48,140 nt of DNA, taken from assembly GCA_030427255.1 (NCBI GenBank), contig JAUHWY010000001.1, positions 1 to 48,140 on the forward strand, given 5' to 3'. How positions within the stretch are numbered: position 1 is the stretch's first letter; each line of letters begins with the position of its first letter. The stretch is from Bacteroidia bacterium (lineage in GTDB: Bacteria; Bacteroidota; Bacteroidia; CAIKAF01). Below the pieces are notes generated by a model, which did not search any database, had not been told where the DNA came from, and was given only the letters and a program-made list of their open reading frames with translations. Positions 31,371 to 40,362 of the stretch are shown here, piece after piece. The position numbers were made by a program, and so were the translations under genes.

Positions 31371-33482
31371 TTAACGGTTCGATTTTCTAAACTGGGCAGC
31401 TCGGAAACGGTAGCGAACCTGAACTTTAAAATCACTACGTGTATTTCCCTGTATTTCATCTAGGCCGGAACCTACGGTTTCCCTGTCAGGGAAATAGGTT
31501 TGAGACCACCTGAGCCATAGGGTTAAACTGCGACTGATCTCCCATTTAGCATTCAAATAGGTACGCATTCCCTCTCCGGAAAAGCCCGGTACAGTGAAAC
31601 TATACAGCACATCGTTTTCGTAGGTATAGACTCTGGTGTCGAAGCCGTCGGTCTGAAAAAAGGCAATTCTACCCGAAAAATCCACAGGAATCTTACGAGG
31701 CTTGTACACTACATCTTGGTAAACCAAAAAACCAAACTCATCTGCCGGGCGATCGGGGCGGGACTGATGCACCAATTCCAAGCGGTTTCTCAGTTGCAGC
31801 GTGCGCGAAACCCTAAAGGTGAAATTGAATCGGTAATTGGTTCTCCCAAACTGTACGGTTTCTGGAGTGATTGGGTCGCGTTCGTCATCGTCGGGACGAT
31901 ATTGATGCCTCACCCGAATGTAGGACTCCAATTTGTTATTGGGAATGAAAGAGGCTTGAAACAAATACTCATAGCCTTTAGATGGAGTAGATATGCCAAA
32001 CCTTGCCCAAGGATAGCTAAAGAGGTCAAAATAGCCCTGAAATTTGAAATACTTAATGGGCGTAGTTTCAAAACCGATGTACAAGCCTTCCTCGTTTTGA
32101 GTTCCAAACCTATCCGATATAGCATTCGAATTTAAGTTCTGATAATCTCGGGCAAAGTTTCGATACAAAGCGGCAAGACTAAAGTTGGGGTGTAGGGAGG
32201 CCTGCATGCCCTGCAACATGGCCAAGCCCCCATTATCGCTCATGGAAATTTCGCCAAACAAATAAAACTTGTTTAACAATAAATCGTAATCTACACCGGC
32301 ATTAAACAGTTTGTCTCCTGCAAACTCGTACAAATTATATATCTGGTCATTCGGTGTAATGGGTGCAGAAAACTGCGTGCTGTAGGCCGTGGCTCCCAAA
32401 TTGAACTTTCCTGCTCTCCAGGTTACGTTCCCTCCAAACATGGTTTCGTCCAATGCATTCTTCTTGCTCAACTCCGATTCGGTACGGTGCAATCCGGACA
32501 ATAAAAAGGAACTGAACTCCAAAGCCTCACCGGTGAGGGTATCTAATTGCGCAATTCCTCCGTCGATGGGTTTATGGCTTACAAAGGCAGTTACATCTAC
32601 AGGGCCCAAGCGCACTTCTGCTGCTGCTCCACGGTTAAAGGTAAATTGATTGGTGGCCGTATATTGCCTCAGACCAACGGCAAAACGTTTAATGTTCATG
32701 GTATAGGCAGTTTTTCTAAAACCAATACCTGTCCACATTGTTAGGCCCTGCCCAAATTGCAACTGGTAGTCTCCAATGGCAATTTTTCTAAAAATGCCAA
32801 CGTCCCTTAAAAAAAGGTGGGCTGAATAAAAGTCAAAGCCCTGCGGCTGAGTGCCTCCAAACCAATCTTCTCCTCGGTCTTTTTCAGCTGTGAAGCCAAG
32901 GCTTACTTTATCCTTATAACGAAAGCGATACCGCAAAAATGTTTGGTAAGAGGGCCCTAAATATCCATCGGTTGGGTCTTCTTCGTTTCTTCGAAATCCC
33001 TCTTGTTGTTCCAATACATCGTAAAACCTGGCTACGAGTTCGTGCTTGCCGTAAAGCCAAACACTTTTTAATTTGGTTTTCTTTTTTTCTTCTACCGGCG
33101 CCACCTCCAAAAAGGGCAGCAACATATACACCATTTCGTTGTCCCAGCCTCGGATATAATTAATTTCATATATAGAGAGCAGAGGACCATTAATAGAAAG
33201 GTAGGTTTGAAGATTCTTAATTTGCAGTTCTGTAATTAAATTCAGCCTACGTAAATCGTCGGCATCTGCTGCATTAAGGTTGATAGGGTGGTCGTAAAAA
33301 TAATTGAGGTCTTCCACAAAAGTGGTATAGTCAATTTCATTTTCGGCGTTTTCCGAGATGGTTTCAATCAACCGCTCAATGATGTTTTCTTTTAGCGGGT
33401 CATTACTGCCACCGCTTTGCCCCCATAGGCTTGAAGACCCTAGGCAAAGCATAACGCTTAAGCAAACAATAAGGTACTTCAT
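31371..33482 (-). CDS. Outer-membrane protein with helix-hairpin-helix segment
   Basis: A 703-residue protein starting at ATG 33482 with a signal peptide ([22 protein letters not shown]). Residues 60-120 contain a ComEA-like helix-hairpin-helix (INLNAADADDLRRLNLITELQIKNLQTYL), followed by a long run of amphipathic beta strands with aromatic ends, ending VRYRFRAAQFRKSNR. This looks like a barrel with an N-terminal periplasmic HhH. Its start overlaps the stop of the upstream gene by 4 bp (ATGA). Function is unknown; a link to DNA uptake is only suggested by the HhH. Confidence 0.72.
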   Translation of the reverse strand: MKYLIVCLSVMLCLGSSSLWGQSGGSNDPLKENIIERLIETISENAENEIDYTTFVEDLNYFYDHPINLNAADADDLRRLNLITELQIKNLQTYLSINGPLLSIYEINYIRGWDNEMVYMLLPFLEVAPVEEKKKTKLKSVWLYGKHELVARFYDVLEQQEGFRRNEEDPTDGYLGPSYQTFLRYRFRYKDKVSLGFTAEKDRGEDWFGGTQPQGFDFYSAHLFLRDVGIFRKIAIGDYQLQFGQGLTMWTGIGFRKTAYTMNIKRFAVGLRQYTATNQFTFNRGAAAEVRLGPVDVTAFVSHKPIDGGIAQLDTLTGEALEFSSFLLSGLHRTESELSKKNALDETMFGGNVTWRAGKFNLGATAYSTQFSAPITPNDQIYNLYEFAGDKLFNAGVDYDLLLNKFYLFGEISMSDNGGLAMLQGMQASLHPNFSLAALYRNFARDYQNLNSNAISDRFGTQNEEGLYIGFETTPIKYFKFQGYFDLFSYPWARFGISTPSKGYEYLFQASFIPNNKLESYIRVRHQYRPDDDERDPITPETVQFGRTNYRFNFTFRVSRTLQLRNRLELVHQSRPDRPADEFGFLVYQDVVYKPRKIPVDFSGRIAFFQTDGFDTRVYTYENDVLYSFTVPGFSGEGMRTYLNAKWEISRSLTLWLRWSQTYFPDRETVGSGLDEIQGNTRSDFKVQVRYRFRAAQFRKSNR

Positions 33483-34306
33483 TTCTTTTTCCGGAATTTG
33501 TACGAAAGCCCTATTTGGGGAGAAAAACCAAGGGTTTGGTGCCAAGCAGAGGCCACGTCTAAATCAAATTGCTTAAGCTTTAAACCCAATCCAAAACTGG
33601 GCGATACCGGGTTTGTGTTGAGGCCTCCCCTCAAATATACCGGATCCGCTAAATGATATTCCAAGCCAATGCGAACCGTAGGATCCCGTTCCAGATCTTT
33701 TTCCATTTCGGCTGTGGCTACCAACTTATCGTCAAAGTTATAGGCTGTACCTATCCTAAATATGGTGGCTATTTTTTCTCGATCAAAACTATTCAGAGGT
33801 GTTCGGGTGGGGTTAAACACATGGGCCGCAATGGTCCAGTCCTCGGTGGCTTTTACCAAAAAGGAAAGCTCTCCCGAGGCGGTAAATAAGCTGCCAAAAT
33901 CTTCACCCATCTGAAAAAAATGGAGGTTTAGCTGCAAGCCTGCCGAAAAAATCTCTCCAAACTTGCGGCTGTAGGCAAAGCCCATTTTATTTTCGTTGTA
34001 ATTGCTGTAGCCAAAACGGTACAGATTTATACCAAAGGTGCCCATCTGTTTTACCGGAAGAGCAAATGCGGCTCCCTGAGCACCAAGCTCCGGAGTTAAA
34101 AAGCGGTTTTCATAAAATGCGCCTACGGTGGTTTCCTCCAACCATGCCAGGCCGGCCTGATTGTTAAAGCTCGACCAAATATCGGTAAGTCCAACCGAGG
34201 CATGCCCCATGGCGGCTGACCGAACTCCGGCCGGCCAGTTTTGTGCTGCCAAATTTGCCAGGCCAAGCCATGCGGCCAAGAGAACAAGGAGTAGTTGTTT
34301 TTTCAT
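33479..34306 (-). CDS. PorV/PorQ-like outer-membrane barrel protein
   Basis: A 275-residue protein with a signal peptide ending near LAAQNW. The start of the mature part ([31 protein letters not shown]) is the PorV/PorQ/FadL-like motif AAMGGASVA..D....NPAGLA, and the body is beta-strand rich with C-terminal ...YKFRKKK. PorV-type proteins belong to type IX secretion (attachment complex). I cannot tell PorV, PorQ or a looser relative apart. It overlaps purE (ATGA at 34303-34306) and the barrel gene (33479-33482), so all are in one operon with purK. Confidence 0.65.
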   Translation of the reverse strand: MKKQLLLVLLAAWLGLANLAAQNWPAGVRSAAMGHASVGLTDIWSSFNNQAGLAWLEETTVGAFYENRFLTPELGAQGAAFALPVKQMGTFGINLYRFGYSNYNENKMGFAYSRKFGEIFSAGLQLNLHFFQMGEDFGSLFTASGELSFLVKATEDWTIAAHVFNPTRTPLNSFDREKIATIFRIGTAYNFDDKLVATAEMEKDLERDPTVRIGLEYHLADPVYLRGGLNTNPVSPSFGLGLKLKQFDLDVASAWHQTLGFSPQIGLSYKFRKKK

Positions 34307-34857
34307 TCCTTTGTTTTGTTTTGGAATGCGGTTTCAGGAACCGGCACTTGTTGCGAATAGTCAAAGGAATGGAAAGCAGATTGGCTTTCCATAACTTTTT
34401 GCGTTAATCCTTTTTTAAATACTTCTATCCTTTCTTGTAGATCATGTCTATGGCTGCCCAAAATTCGGGCGGCCAACAGACCGGCATTTTTTGCGCCATT
34501 CAAGGCTACGGTGGCCACCGGGATTCCTGCCGGCATTTGCAATATGCTCAGCACCGAATCCCATCCATCCATGGAGTTGGAGGAGTGAATAGGTACGCCT
34601 ATTACCGGTAAATTGCTCATGCTTGCCACCATCCCCGGTAGGTGCGCTGCTCCTCCGGCGCCGGCAATAATAACCTCTATACCACGAGAGGCCGCCTGTT
34701 GCGCATAGCCATACATTCTTTCAGGAGTGCGGTGCGCCGATACTACCGTCATTTCAAAGGCAATGCCCAACTCTTCGAGCACTTCGGCTGCCTCTTGCAT
34801 AACAGAAAGGTCTGAACTGCTGCCCATAATGATGGATACCAAGGCCTTTTTTTCCAT
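34303..34857 (-). CDS. purE: N5-carboxyaminoimidazole ribonucleotide mutase (PurE)
   Basis: A 184-residue class I PurE that converts N5-CAIR to CAIR in purine synthesis. It has [43 protein letters not shown] and [34 protein letters not shown], the standard family blocks. ATG 34857 (MEKKALVS) is preferred over a TTG at 34866. It lies 22 bp after purK (its partner enzyme) and its stop overlaps the barrel gene, an unusual coupling. The sequence just before it, TACATTTG (34864-34871 on the minus strand), is a possible extra promoter. Confidence 0.95.
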   Translation of the reverse strand: MEKKALVSIIMGSSSDLSVMQEAAEVLEELGIAFEMTVVSAHRTPERMYGYAQQAASRGIEVIIAGAGGAAHLPGMVASMSNLPVIGVPIHSSNSMDGWDSVLSILQMPAGIPVATVALNGAKNAGLLAARILGSHRHDLQERIEVFKKGLTQKVMESQSAFHSFDYSQQVPVPETAFQNKTKE

Positions 34858-34879
34858 AGCCTCCAAATGTAAGCAAAAG

Positions 34880-36019
34880 CTATTTGCCTGCCGTCACTTT
34901 TACCTTGGTCGAAATTTCTCTTGCTTTTTGCTCTAAGCCCTTGATATCATGGCTTAGTAAGCATATGTGTCCCATTTTGCGGTAAGGTTTTACCTCTGTT
35001 TTTCCGTAGAGGTGCAGGTAGCAGGCCTCTTCTTTAAACAAGGCTTCTAATGCACTATAATCCGGTTTCCCTTGTGCATTCGGGGCGCCAAGTAGGTTCA
35101 CCAAAGCTGAGGCCCCCGTACTTTTTGTAGCGCCTGGAGCTAATCCAAGCAAAATCCTTAGGTATTGTTCAAATTGCGAGGTGTAGCTCGCCTCAATCGT
35201 CTGATGCCCTGAATTATGCGGACGAGGAGCCATTTCATTAATCCAGAGTTCTCCATCTTTCAGCAAAAAGAATTCTACGGCCAACAAACCAATTAGCCCC
35301 AGCTTTTCCGCTGCCTCAGCCGCTAATTCCTGAGCTTTTTGTGCCTGTTCGCCGCTTATTCGTGCGGGGCAAAGCTGAAAAGCCAGCATATTGGCCTCTT
35401 CATGAAACACCATTTCGGTGGGGTCCCAATAGCGTAGGCTCCCATTTGGAAACCGGGCTACCATAACCGAAATTTCCCGATCAATATCTGCCAGTTCTTC
35501 AATCAATAATTCCCCCGAAAATGGCGGCCATTGCTCGGCTTTTGGAGCTTCCTTGTATACCTTAACACCATATCCATCGTAGCCTCCTTTCCGCAATTTT
35601 ACTACGCAGGGGCCATCCGGCACAGAACTTCCCTCTTTCAATAAATGAAAAGGTGCGGTAGGAAGACCGCTTTCCTCCAAAAACTGCTTTTGTTTGCCTT
35701 TGTCTTGAATAATGCGCAGCACTTTTGAGCCCGGATAGCAGGCAATTCCTTTGGCCTCTAAGCGCTCCAAACCTTCCAATGAGATGGCCTCAAACTCCAG
35801 TCCCACTACATCCATGGTAGAGCCAAAAGCTTCTACTGCATCTGCCGATTGCCAGTCGCCTTGCACGAATTGCTTACTTAAGCCGGAAACAGGAGCATCT
35901 GCTTGGGGATCTAAAAAATGCAAATCCACCGCCCAGGGGTTTGCTGCTTCTTGCAGCATGCGTGCCAACTGGCCTCCTCCAATTATTCCAACCCGTTTTT
36001 TATTCCATTGCCTTGCCAT
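34880..36019 (-). CDS. purK: N5-carboxyaminoimidazole ribonucleotide synthase (PurK)
   Basis: A 379-residue ATP-grasp enzyme that carboxylates AIR to N5-CAIR using ATP and bicarbonate. The N-terminal [16 protein letters not shown], the ATP-grasp [23 protein letters not shown] segment and [29 protein letters not shown] are diagnostic. The start at ATG 36019 (MARQWNKK) is preferred over ATG 36106, which lies inside the divergent sigma gene. It is the first gene of the purK-purE-barrel-barrel operon and is divergent from the ECF sigma gene. Confidence 0.94.
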   Translation of the reverse strand: MARQWNKKRVGIIGGGQLARMLQEAANPWAVDLHFLDPQADAPVSGLSKQFVQGDWQSADAVEAFGSTMDVVGLEFEAISLEGLERLEAKGIACYPGSKVLRIIQDKGKQKQFLEESGLPTAPFHLLKEGSSVPDGPCVVKLRKGGYDGYGVKVYKEAPKAEQWPPFSGELLIEELADIDREISVMVARFPNGSLRYWDPTEMVFHEEANMLAFQLCPARISGEQAQKAQELAAEAAEKLGLIGLLAVEFFLLKDGELWINEMAPRPHNSGHQTIEASYTSQFEQYLRILLGLAPGATKSTGASALVNLLGAPNAQGKPDYSALEALFKEEACYLHLYGKTEVKPYRKMGHICLLSHDIKGLEQKAREISTKVKVTAGK

Positions 36020-36078
36020 AAAACAAATTTGCGTCAAAAAATTTGAACCTTTGTATAGCTGAGGTGTAAACCCTATGC

Positions 36079-36708
36079 ATGATGGCCATACAATTCCCTT
36101 GGGCAAGAAAGCAATCCATTGATTTAGAGGAATGCAGCGACGCAGTCCTCATGGAACGCCTATGCAAGTCCGGAGAGCATTTGGCCTTTCAAGCACTGTA
36201 TTTACGTTATGGAAAGAGAATTCTTGCCTTTTTGCACCGTATGCTTCCGGGAAAACCCGACTTGGTCGAAGATTTGCTTCAAGAAACCTTTGCCAAGGTT
36301 TGGGAAAATCCGGGTAGCTATACGCCGGGCAGACCTCTTGCCCCCTGGCTTTTTACCATTGCCGCAAACTTGGCCAAAAATGAGTGGCGCAAAATGAATG
36401 TGCGTGCCAAAGTGCACAGCGGTGAATCGGCTCAAGAGCAGCACCAGATTAAGGACTCAGCCCCAAATCAAGAGCGATTGGTGGACTTGCAGCAATTCAA
36501 CACCTCCCTTCAAAAGGCACTAAATCAATTGGAAGAAGCCCACCGTGAAGTTTTTCTCTTGCGCTACCAACAGGAATTCTCCGTCAAAGAAATAAGTGAG
36601 GCACTTCAAGTACCCGAGGGAACCGTAAAATCCAGACTTTTTTACGCCTCTAAAAAATTGGCCGCTATGCTCCAGCATTTACAAAACCTTCAATCCGAAA
36701 GCCTATGA
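36079..36708 (+). CDS. ECF-type RNA polymerase sigma factor, module 1
   Basis: A 209-residue group IV sigma factor. Region 2 has LVEDLLQETFAKVWENPGSYTPGRPLAPWLFTIAANLAKNEWRK and region 4 EAHREVFLLRYQQEFSVKEISEALQVPEGTVKSRLFYASKKL. Its stop overlaps the start of the next gene (ATGA, 36705-36708), which encodes a single-span membrane protein with anti-sigma layout, so they are cotranslated. An ATG at 36082 is an equal alternative. It is unrelated in detail to the 30-kb pair. Confidence 0.9.
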   Translation: MMAIQFPWARKQSIDLEECSDAVLMERLCKSGEHLAFQALYLRYGKRILAFLHRMLPGKPDLVEDLLQETFAKVWENPGSYTPGRPLAPWLFTIAANLAKNEWRKMNVRAKVHSGESAQEQHQIKDSAPNQERLVDLQQFNTSLQKALNQLEEAHREVFLLRYQQEFSVKEISEALQVPEGTVKSRLFYASKKLAAMLQHLQNLQSESL

Positions 36709-37625
36709 ATCCGGAACTCGATTGGGACTGGTTCGAAGATTGCCTTAAACATAAGGCTTGGCAACAGCTTTCAGCAGAGGACAAGGAAAAAATCCGTGAG
36801 CACTTTACCGAAGAAAGCTATGAAGCTGCGCGCCGACAGTTGTTGCGCTCTTGGCAATTGCTTTCGGAGGATGCTCAAAACCAAGCCTCTTTGCCTCCCC
36901 TTCGAAAAACCGGTGCCAAGCCACTGCCTTTTTTGGGAATGGCCGCAGGTTTTCTTTTGGTTTTGGGACTCGCCTGGATGCTTTGGCCCAAAAGCCAAGA
37001 TGCCCATATGCTTTCTTATGCTCCGGACTCCTCCCTTAAAAAGCCCGCTCCTGTGCAGAGCAATTCAATGGAGGAGAGTAGAGTGGAGGAAAGTGAGTCC
37101 CTCGCCATTCCGGAAGCATCCGATGAAGCAACTCTTAAGATAGCAGAAGAAAGCGACAAGCAGTTTCAAGATTCGGAGGAGTCTACACCGGTAGCCCAGG
37201 GTCCATCAAAACGCCTCAATTCTTCCGGTCAAGAAAACAGCATTTTTGGGCCGGGTGCCGCCGGTTCCCGGAACGGTACAACTCAAGCTTTTTCTACAAA
37301 TCCGGAGGGTGAGGTGCAAGCCTTTGACGCTAAGGAGCCTGCGCCAATTCCGGTGACAGATATTCAGGAACGGTATATGGAAACTGCCGACGTGGAACAA
37401 GCGTCACATGCATCCAACTCAGGTGCTGCTCCGGCGGTAGCTTCCTCAACAAATGTGCGGGCAACTATGGAGAAATCCATGGTGCCTAAGCAAAGGATTT
37501 CCACCCAACGCGATACGTTTTGGCGGGCAGACACCCTTTGGGTACGGTTTGGTTCTGCCCAAAATCCCGACAGCCTCATTTTTCTTAAGACCATTCCAGA
37601 GCACTGGAAAAAAAGAAAACCTTAG
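36705..37625 (+). CDS. Putative membrane-bound anti-sigma factor, module 1
   Basis: A 306-residue protein with a soluble N-terminal helical region (1-70, DWDWFEDCLKHKAWQQLSAEDKEK), one membrane span at about 76-94 (FLGMAAGFLLVLGLAWML), and a long Ser/Glu/Pro-rich, low-complexity periplasmic tail that ends with a short domain (TFWRADTLWVRFGSAQNPDSLIFLKTIPEHWKK). With the 4-bp overlap with the sigma gene, this is the topology of an anti-sigma factor, but the N-terminal ZAS zinc motif is not visible, so it is not a classical ZAS protein. Function is inferred. Confidence 0.65.
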   Translation: MNPELDWDWFEDCLKHKAWQQLSAEDKEKIREHFTEESYEAARRQLLRSWQLLSEDAQNQASLPPLRKTGAKPLPFLGMAAGFLLVLGLAWMLWPKSQDAHMLSYAPDSSLKKPAPVQSNSMEESRVEESESLAIPEASDEATLKIAEESDKQFQDSEESTPVAQGPSKRLNSSGQENSIFGPGAAGSRNGTTQAFSTNPEGEVQAFDAKEPAPIPVTDIQERYMETADVEQASHASNSGAAPAVASSTNVRATMEKSMVPKQRISTQRDTFWRADTLWVRFGSAQNPDSLIFLKTIPEHWKKRKP

Positions 37626-37664
37626 CTTTAAACCTCGGCGCACTTCTTTTGGTCAAACCTTTGC

Positions 37665-38195
37665 ATGGATTCGGATGCCTACATGGTGGAATGTCTTAAA
37701 GACCCCAAGCGGGCCAACGAGGGCATGCGCTTACTGCTACGCAACTATGGACCCAGATTATATGGCCTGCTAAGGCCCATGTGCCAAAGCCACGAAGATA
37801 CAGACGAGGTGTTGCAACGCACCCTAATTAAAGCCTGGAAAGGGGCCGCAAGTTTTCGTGGAGAAAGTCAAATGTATACTTGGTTGCACCGAATTGCGCT
37901 GCGTGAAGCTTGGACATTTCTTAAACGAGAAAAGAAAAGCCTCTCCATGCATGGCATGGAGCTAGGCGAAGCGCAAAGCACAGCTTCCCAAAGTTCTACC
38001 GAAATTCAGCAGCTCTTTTTGCAATCCTTGGCGCAGTTGCCGGCTCGCCAGCGTTTGGTGTTTTTGCTTAGGTACTACGAAGAAATGCCCTTTGAAACCA
38101 TGGCCGGCATTACCGGAACTTCGGAGGGGAGCTTAAAGGCTTCATTTCATCATGCAAAACATAAGATTCAAGCATTTTTAAAGGCTCAAGCTTAA
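37665..38195 (+). CDS. ECF-type RNA polymerase sigma factor, module 2
   Basis: A 176-residue group IV sigma factor: region 2 DTDEVLQRTLIKAWKGAASFRGESQMYTWLHRIALREAWTFLKRE, region 4 LPARQRLVFLLRYYEEMPFETMAGITGTSEGSLKASFHHAKHKI. It starts 39 bp after the preceding gene and is followed at 33 bp by a short membrane protein gene. CCTTTG just before the ATG resembles the 3' half of a -7 box, without the TA. The region 4 helix differs from both other sigma types in the window. Confidence 0.88.
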   Translation: MDSDAYMVECLKDPKRANEGMRLLLRNYGPRLYGLLRPMCQSHEDTDEVLQRTLIKAWKGAASFRGESQMYTWLHRIALREAWTFLKREKKSLSMHGMELGEAQSTASQSSTEIQQLFLQSLAQLPARQRLVFLLRYYEEMPFETMAGITGTSEGSLKASFHHAKHKIQAFLKAQA

Positions 38196-38228
38196 ACCTT
38201 TCTCTCTTTTGTTCGTCAAACCAATACC

Positions 38229-38612
38229 ATGAAGGATAAGGAAGCACATAAAATACCCAAGGAATGGCCGCAAATGCAGCCTCCATCGGGTTATTGGAAT
38301 GAACTCGAGGGCAAAATGGAGCAACGGATGCAAAGCGAGGCTCCTAACAAACGAAGGCTTTGGCCTGTCCTGGCACTTCCCTTGGCTGCCGCAGTGGCCT
38401 TGTTGCTTTGGTTCGGTTTCCCGCAAAGCTCAGAAAGCAATGCCGACCCGGATTTGGCCGCTTACTTGCTTGAGGAAGAGGGCTTAAGCGAAGACATGCT
38501 CACTACCGCGCTTTTGGAGGCGGAATGGGAGCAGCACACCGAAGCCATCTTGCCCATGTTGTTGGAAGAGGATCAACTGTCTGAAGATGAATTAGAAACA
38601 TTATTGTTATGA
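38229..38612 (+). CDS. Putative membrane-bound anti-sigma factor, module 2
   Basis: A 127-residue protein with a cytoplasmic N-terminal part (PKEWPQMQPPSGYWNELEGKMEQRM), a membrane span at about 44-62 (LWPVLALPLAAAVALLLWFGF) and an acidic periplasmic tail ending in LSEDELETLLL. Position after a sigma gene and before a CpxP-like gene is the standard layout for a membrane anti-sigma factor. The FPSGYW(N)ELEGKM motif resembles that of other short Bacteroidota anti-sigma proteins. No zinc motif is visible. Its stop overlaps the next ATG by 4 bp. Confidence 0.72.
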   Translation: MKDKEAHKIPKEWPQMQPPSGYWNELEGKMEQRMQSEAPNKRRLWPVLALPLAAAVALLLWFGFPQSSESNADPDLAAYLLEEEGLSEDMLTTALLEAEWEQHTEAILPMLLEEDQLSEDELETLLL

Positions 38613-39091
38613 AAGCAATGACTTATGTGTTGGGCTGCCTAATTTTTTTGGGGTTTAGCCAGCACACTTTTGCCCAGCGCGGCGAGTTTTTGAAAGAGCG
38701 TAGGGCCGAATTGGAGGCCGAAAAGCAGGAATTTGTGAACCAAAGGGCCAATTTTAGCGAGACGGAGGCGCGCTCTTATTGGCAACTTAAGGCGGCTTAC
38801 GAACAGCAGCGTAGAGATTTGCTACAAGCCGAGCGAAAGCAGCGAAAAGCAAGGGCAAAAACCGAGGATTTAAGCGACGAGGAGGCACGAACCTTGATTT
38901 TGGCCAAAATGGCGCATCAACGCAGCTTACTGGATTTGCAAGAGGCGCATCTGATGCTGGCCATGGACCAAATGGGCGCTGCGGCCGTGCTCCGCGGATT
39001 GGCTGCCGAAAAGGCTTGGAAGCGCGAGTTGCTCAGGCGTTTGCGCGATAAGCGCAGCCTGGAAGAAGAAGAGCAAGAGCTTGATTTTTAG
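38609..39091 (+). CDS. Periplasmic CpxP/Spy-like helical protein (sensor of ECF module 2)
   Basis: A 160-residue secreted helical protein (signal ending TFAQRG). Charged, Glu/Arg/Gln-rich helices (FLKERRAELEAEKQEFVNQRANFSETEARSYWQLKAAYEQQRRDLLQAERKQRK) match the Spy/CpxP (LTxxQ) pattern; the FSETEARSYWQ segment substitutes for the usual LTPEQ. Such genes after sigma/anti-sigma pairs in Bacteroidota are often annotated as sensor of ECF-type sigma factor. It may bind misfolded proteins or metal and relieve the anti-sigma. The three genes overlap or abut and form one operon. Confidence 0.75.
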   Translation: MKAMTYVLGCLIFLGFSQHTFAQRGEFLKERRAELEAEKQEFVNQRANFSETEARSYWQLKAAYEQQRRDLLQAERKQRKARAKTEDLSDEEARTLILAKMAHQRSLLDLQEAHLMLAMDQMGAAAVLRGLAAEKAWKRELLRRLRDKRSLEEEEQELDF

Positions 39092-39460
39092 GGCCCTGCT
39101 TCCACTTTTGTTTTTTTAAATTATCCGCGTCTTGCGGCGGCCTGCCTTGCCGGTGCAAGCACTGCCAAAGCCCTTGTGGGCGCTTTGCCTAAGGCACCGC
39201 GTCCTCAGGGCGGCAGATGCATGCACCGTCTGCGGCCGGGCCTCTGCTGCCGCGGGGGGCCAAACTAAGAAACAGGTATTCCAGAAAGGAGGCACCCGGC
39301 CGGCCGGATGCAGGGCAAAGCCAAAGCCTTAGGGCGGAAGGCTGAGGAGGCGTACCTTTGGGGAGCCACCACAAGCCTTTTCCGCCCTTGGCTTTGGCGA
39401 AGACCGGCAGCAGGCATGGGCCGGAAAGAATACCCGATGCCTTATTGAAAGAAAGCCCCC
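39092..39460. other. GC-rich intergenic island of 369 bp with long hairpin
   Basis: No gene or terminator T-tract was seen. 39320-39343 (GCCAAAGCC, TT, AGGGCGGAAGGCT) pairs with 39374-39398 (AGCCTTTTCCGCCCTTGG, CTTTGGC) over about 22 of 24 positions, giving the longest stem in the window. Other small GC-rich palindromes such as CGGCCGGCCG (39298-39307) lie nearby. Confidence 0.65.
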
Positions 39461-40285
39461 TTATTGCGACCACATGTCGGACTCGAAGAGCCTTAAATCT
39501 TCTTTGAGTTCGTTGGCTTCGAGCAGGGCTTCCGTGCCTTTGGCGTAGCTTGCGATGTGCCTGTCCATGGCGTTGTCTTTTTTGTAAATCAGCGCTTGGA
39601 ACATGCGGTTTTTAAAGATGTCTTCGAAGCTGAGCGGCTTGCTGAGGTTCCAAGGGTTGTAGCATAGGTATGCCGCAAGTACCGGTCGCAGTTCCTCAAA
39701 TGGAATCCAGAACATCTCTTTTCTATAACGCAGTTCGCCGGTGGAGGGGTCATGCACGTTCATAACCGGCGCTATGGCAATGATTCGGAAATCGAGCATG
39801 GAACGGCTGCGGTCGAAGAACCATTCTTCTTTGATTTTAAAGAATTGTACGTCTTCGGGATTGAGCGGCGTGTGCACGGCTTTGGGTTCCGGGGTGTAGG
39901 GTGGGTCCTTTTTGGGAATCATGAAGGTGTCGGTGCGGCTGCCCACGGCCAAGGCTTCGGCGGCGGTCATGGGTTCTTTGAAGTCGTCGCGGGCAAAGGT
40001 GCGGACTTTCTCTTGCCGAATGGCTTCCTTAAGCACCCAAAGCAGGTTGTAGCGCCCGTCGGTGGGTTCAAATGGGAAATACAGCGGCTGGTTGATTTTT
40101 TGCCTAAGGTCTATGATTTGCCAGTAGCGTCCGGCCCAGGTAACGTCGGCCTCGCGCACATAGGGTGCCGGGATTTTACGCTGGGGCAGATTATCGCCTT
40201 GATAGCTGCCATCGGGCAAGGTGATTTGTGCATGTAGGGAGGTGCAGAGCAAGGCCACACCCAGATATAGAGCTTGAGTCTTCAT
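39461..40285 (-). CDS. gldN: Gliding motility/type IX secretion protein GldN (PorN)
   Basis: A 274-residue protein with a signal peptide (MKTQALYLGVALLCTSLHAQ). The mature sequence opens GDNLPQRKIPAPYVREADVTWAGRYWQIIDLRQKINQPLYFP, which is diagnostic of GldN/PorN; FDRSRSMLDFRIIAIAPV, MFWIPFEELRPVLAAYLCYNPWN and SFEDIFKNRMFQALIYKK follow. In the type IX system GldN/PorN forms a periplasmic ring with lipoprotein GldK/PorK. It is usually the last gene of gldKLMN; here it stands alone with no gldK, gldL or gldM in sight, so it may be a second copy. Confidence 0.88.
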   Translation of the reverse strand: MKTQALYLGVALLCTSLHAQITLPDGSYQGDNLPQRKIPAPYVREADVTWAGRYWQIIDLRQKINQPLYFPFEPTDGRYNLLWVLKEAIRQEKVRTFARDDFKEPMTAAEALAVGSRTDTFMIPKKDPPYTPEPKAVHTPLNPEDVQFFKIKEEWFFDRSRSMLDFRIIAIAPVMNVHDPSTGELRYRKEMFWIPFEELRPVLAAYLCYNPWNLSKPLSFEDIFKNRMFQALIYKKDNAMDRHIASYAKGTEALLEANELKEDLRLFESDMWSQ

Positions 40286-40362
40286 GGCTAAATTGAAAAT
40301 AGTGGGGTAGCTTTGCTTCTAATCAACAAACGAGCCTGAGGGCTGTTTTATTGTGAAATGCC

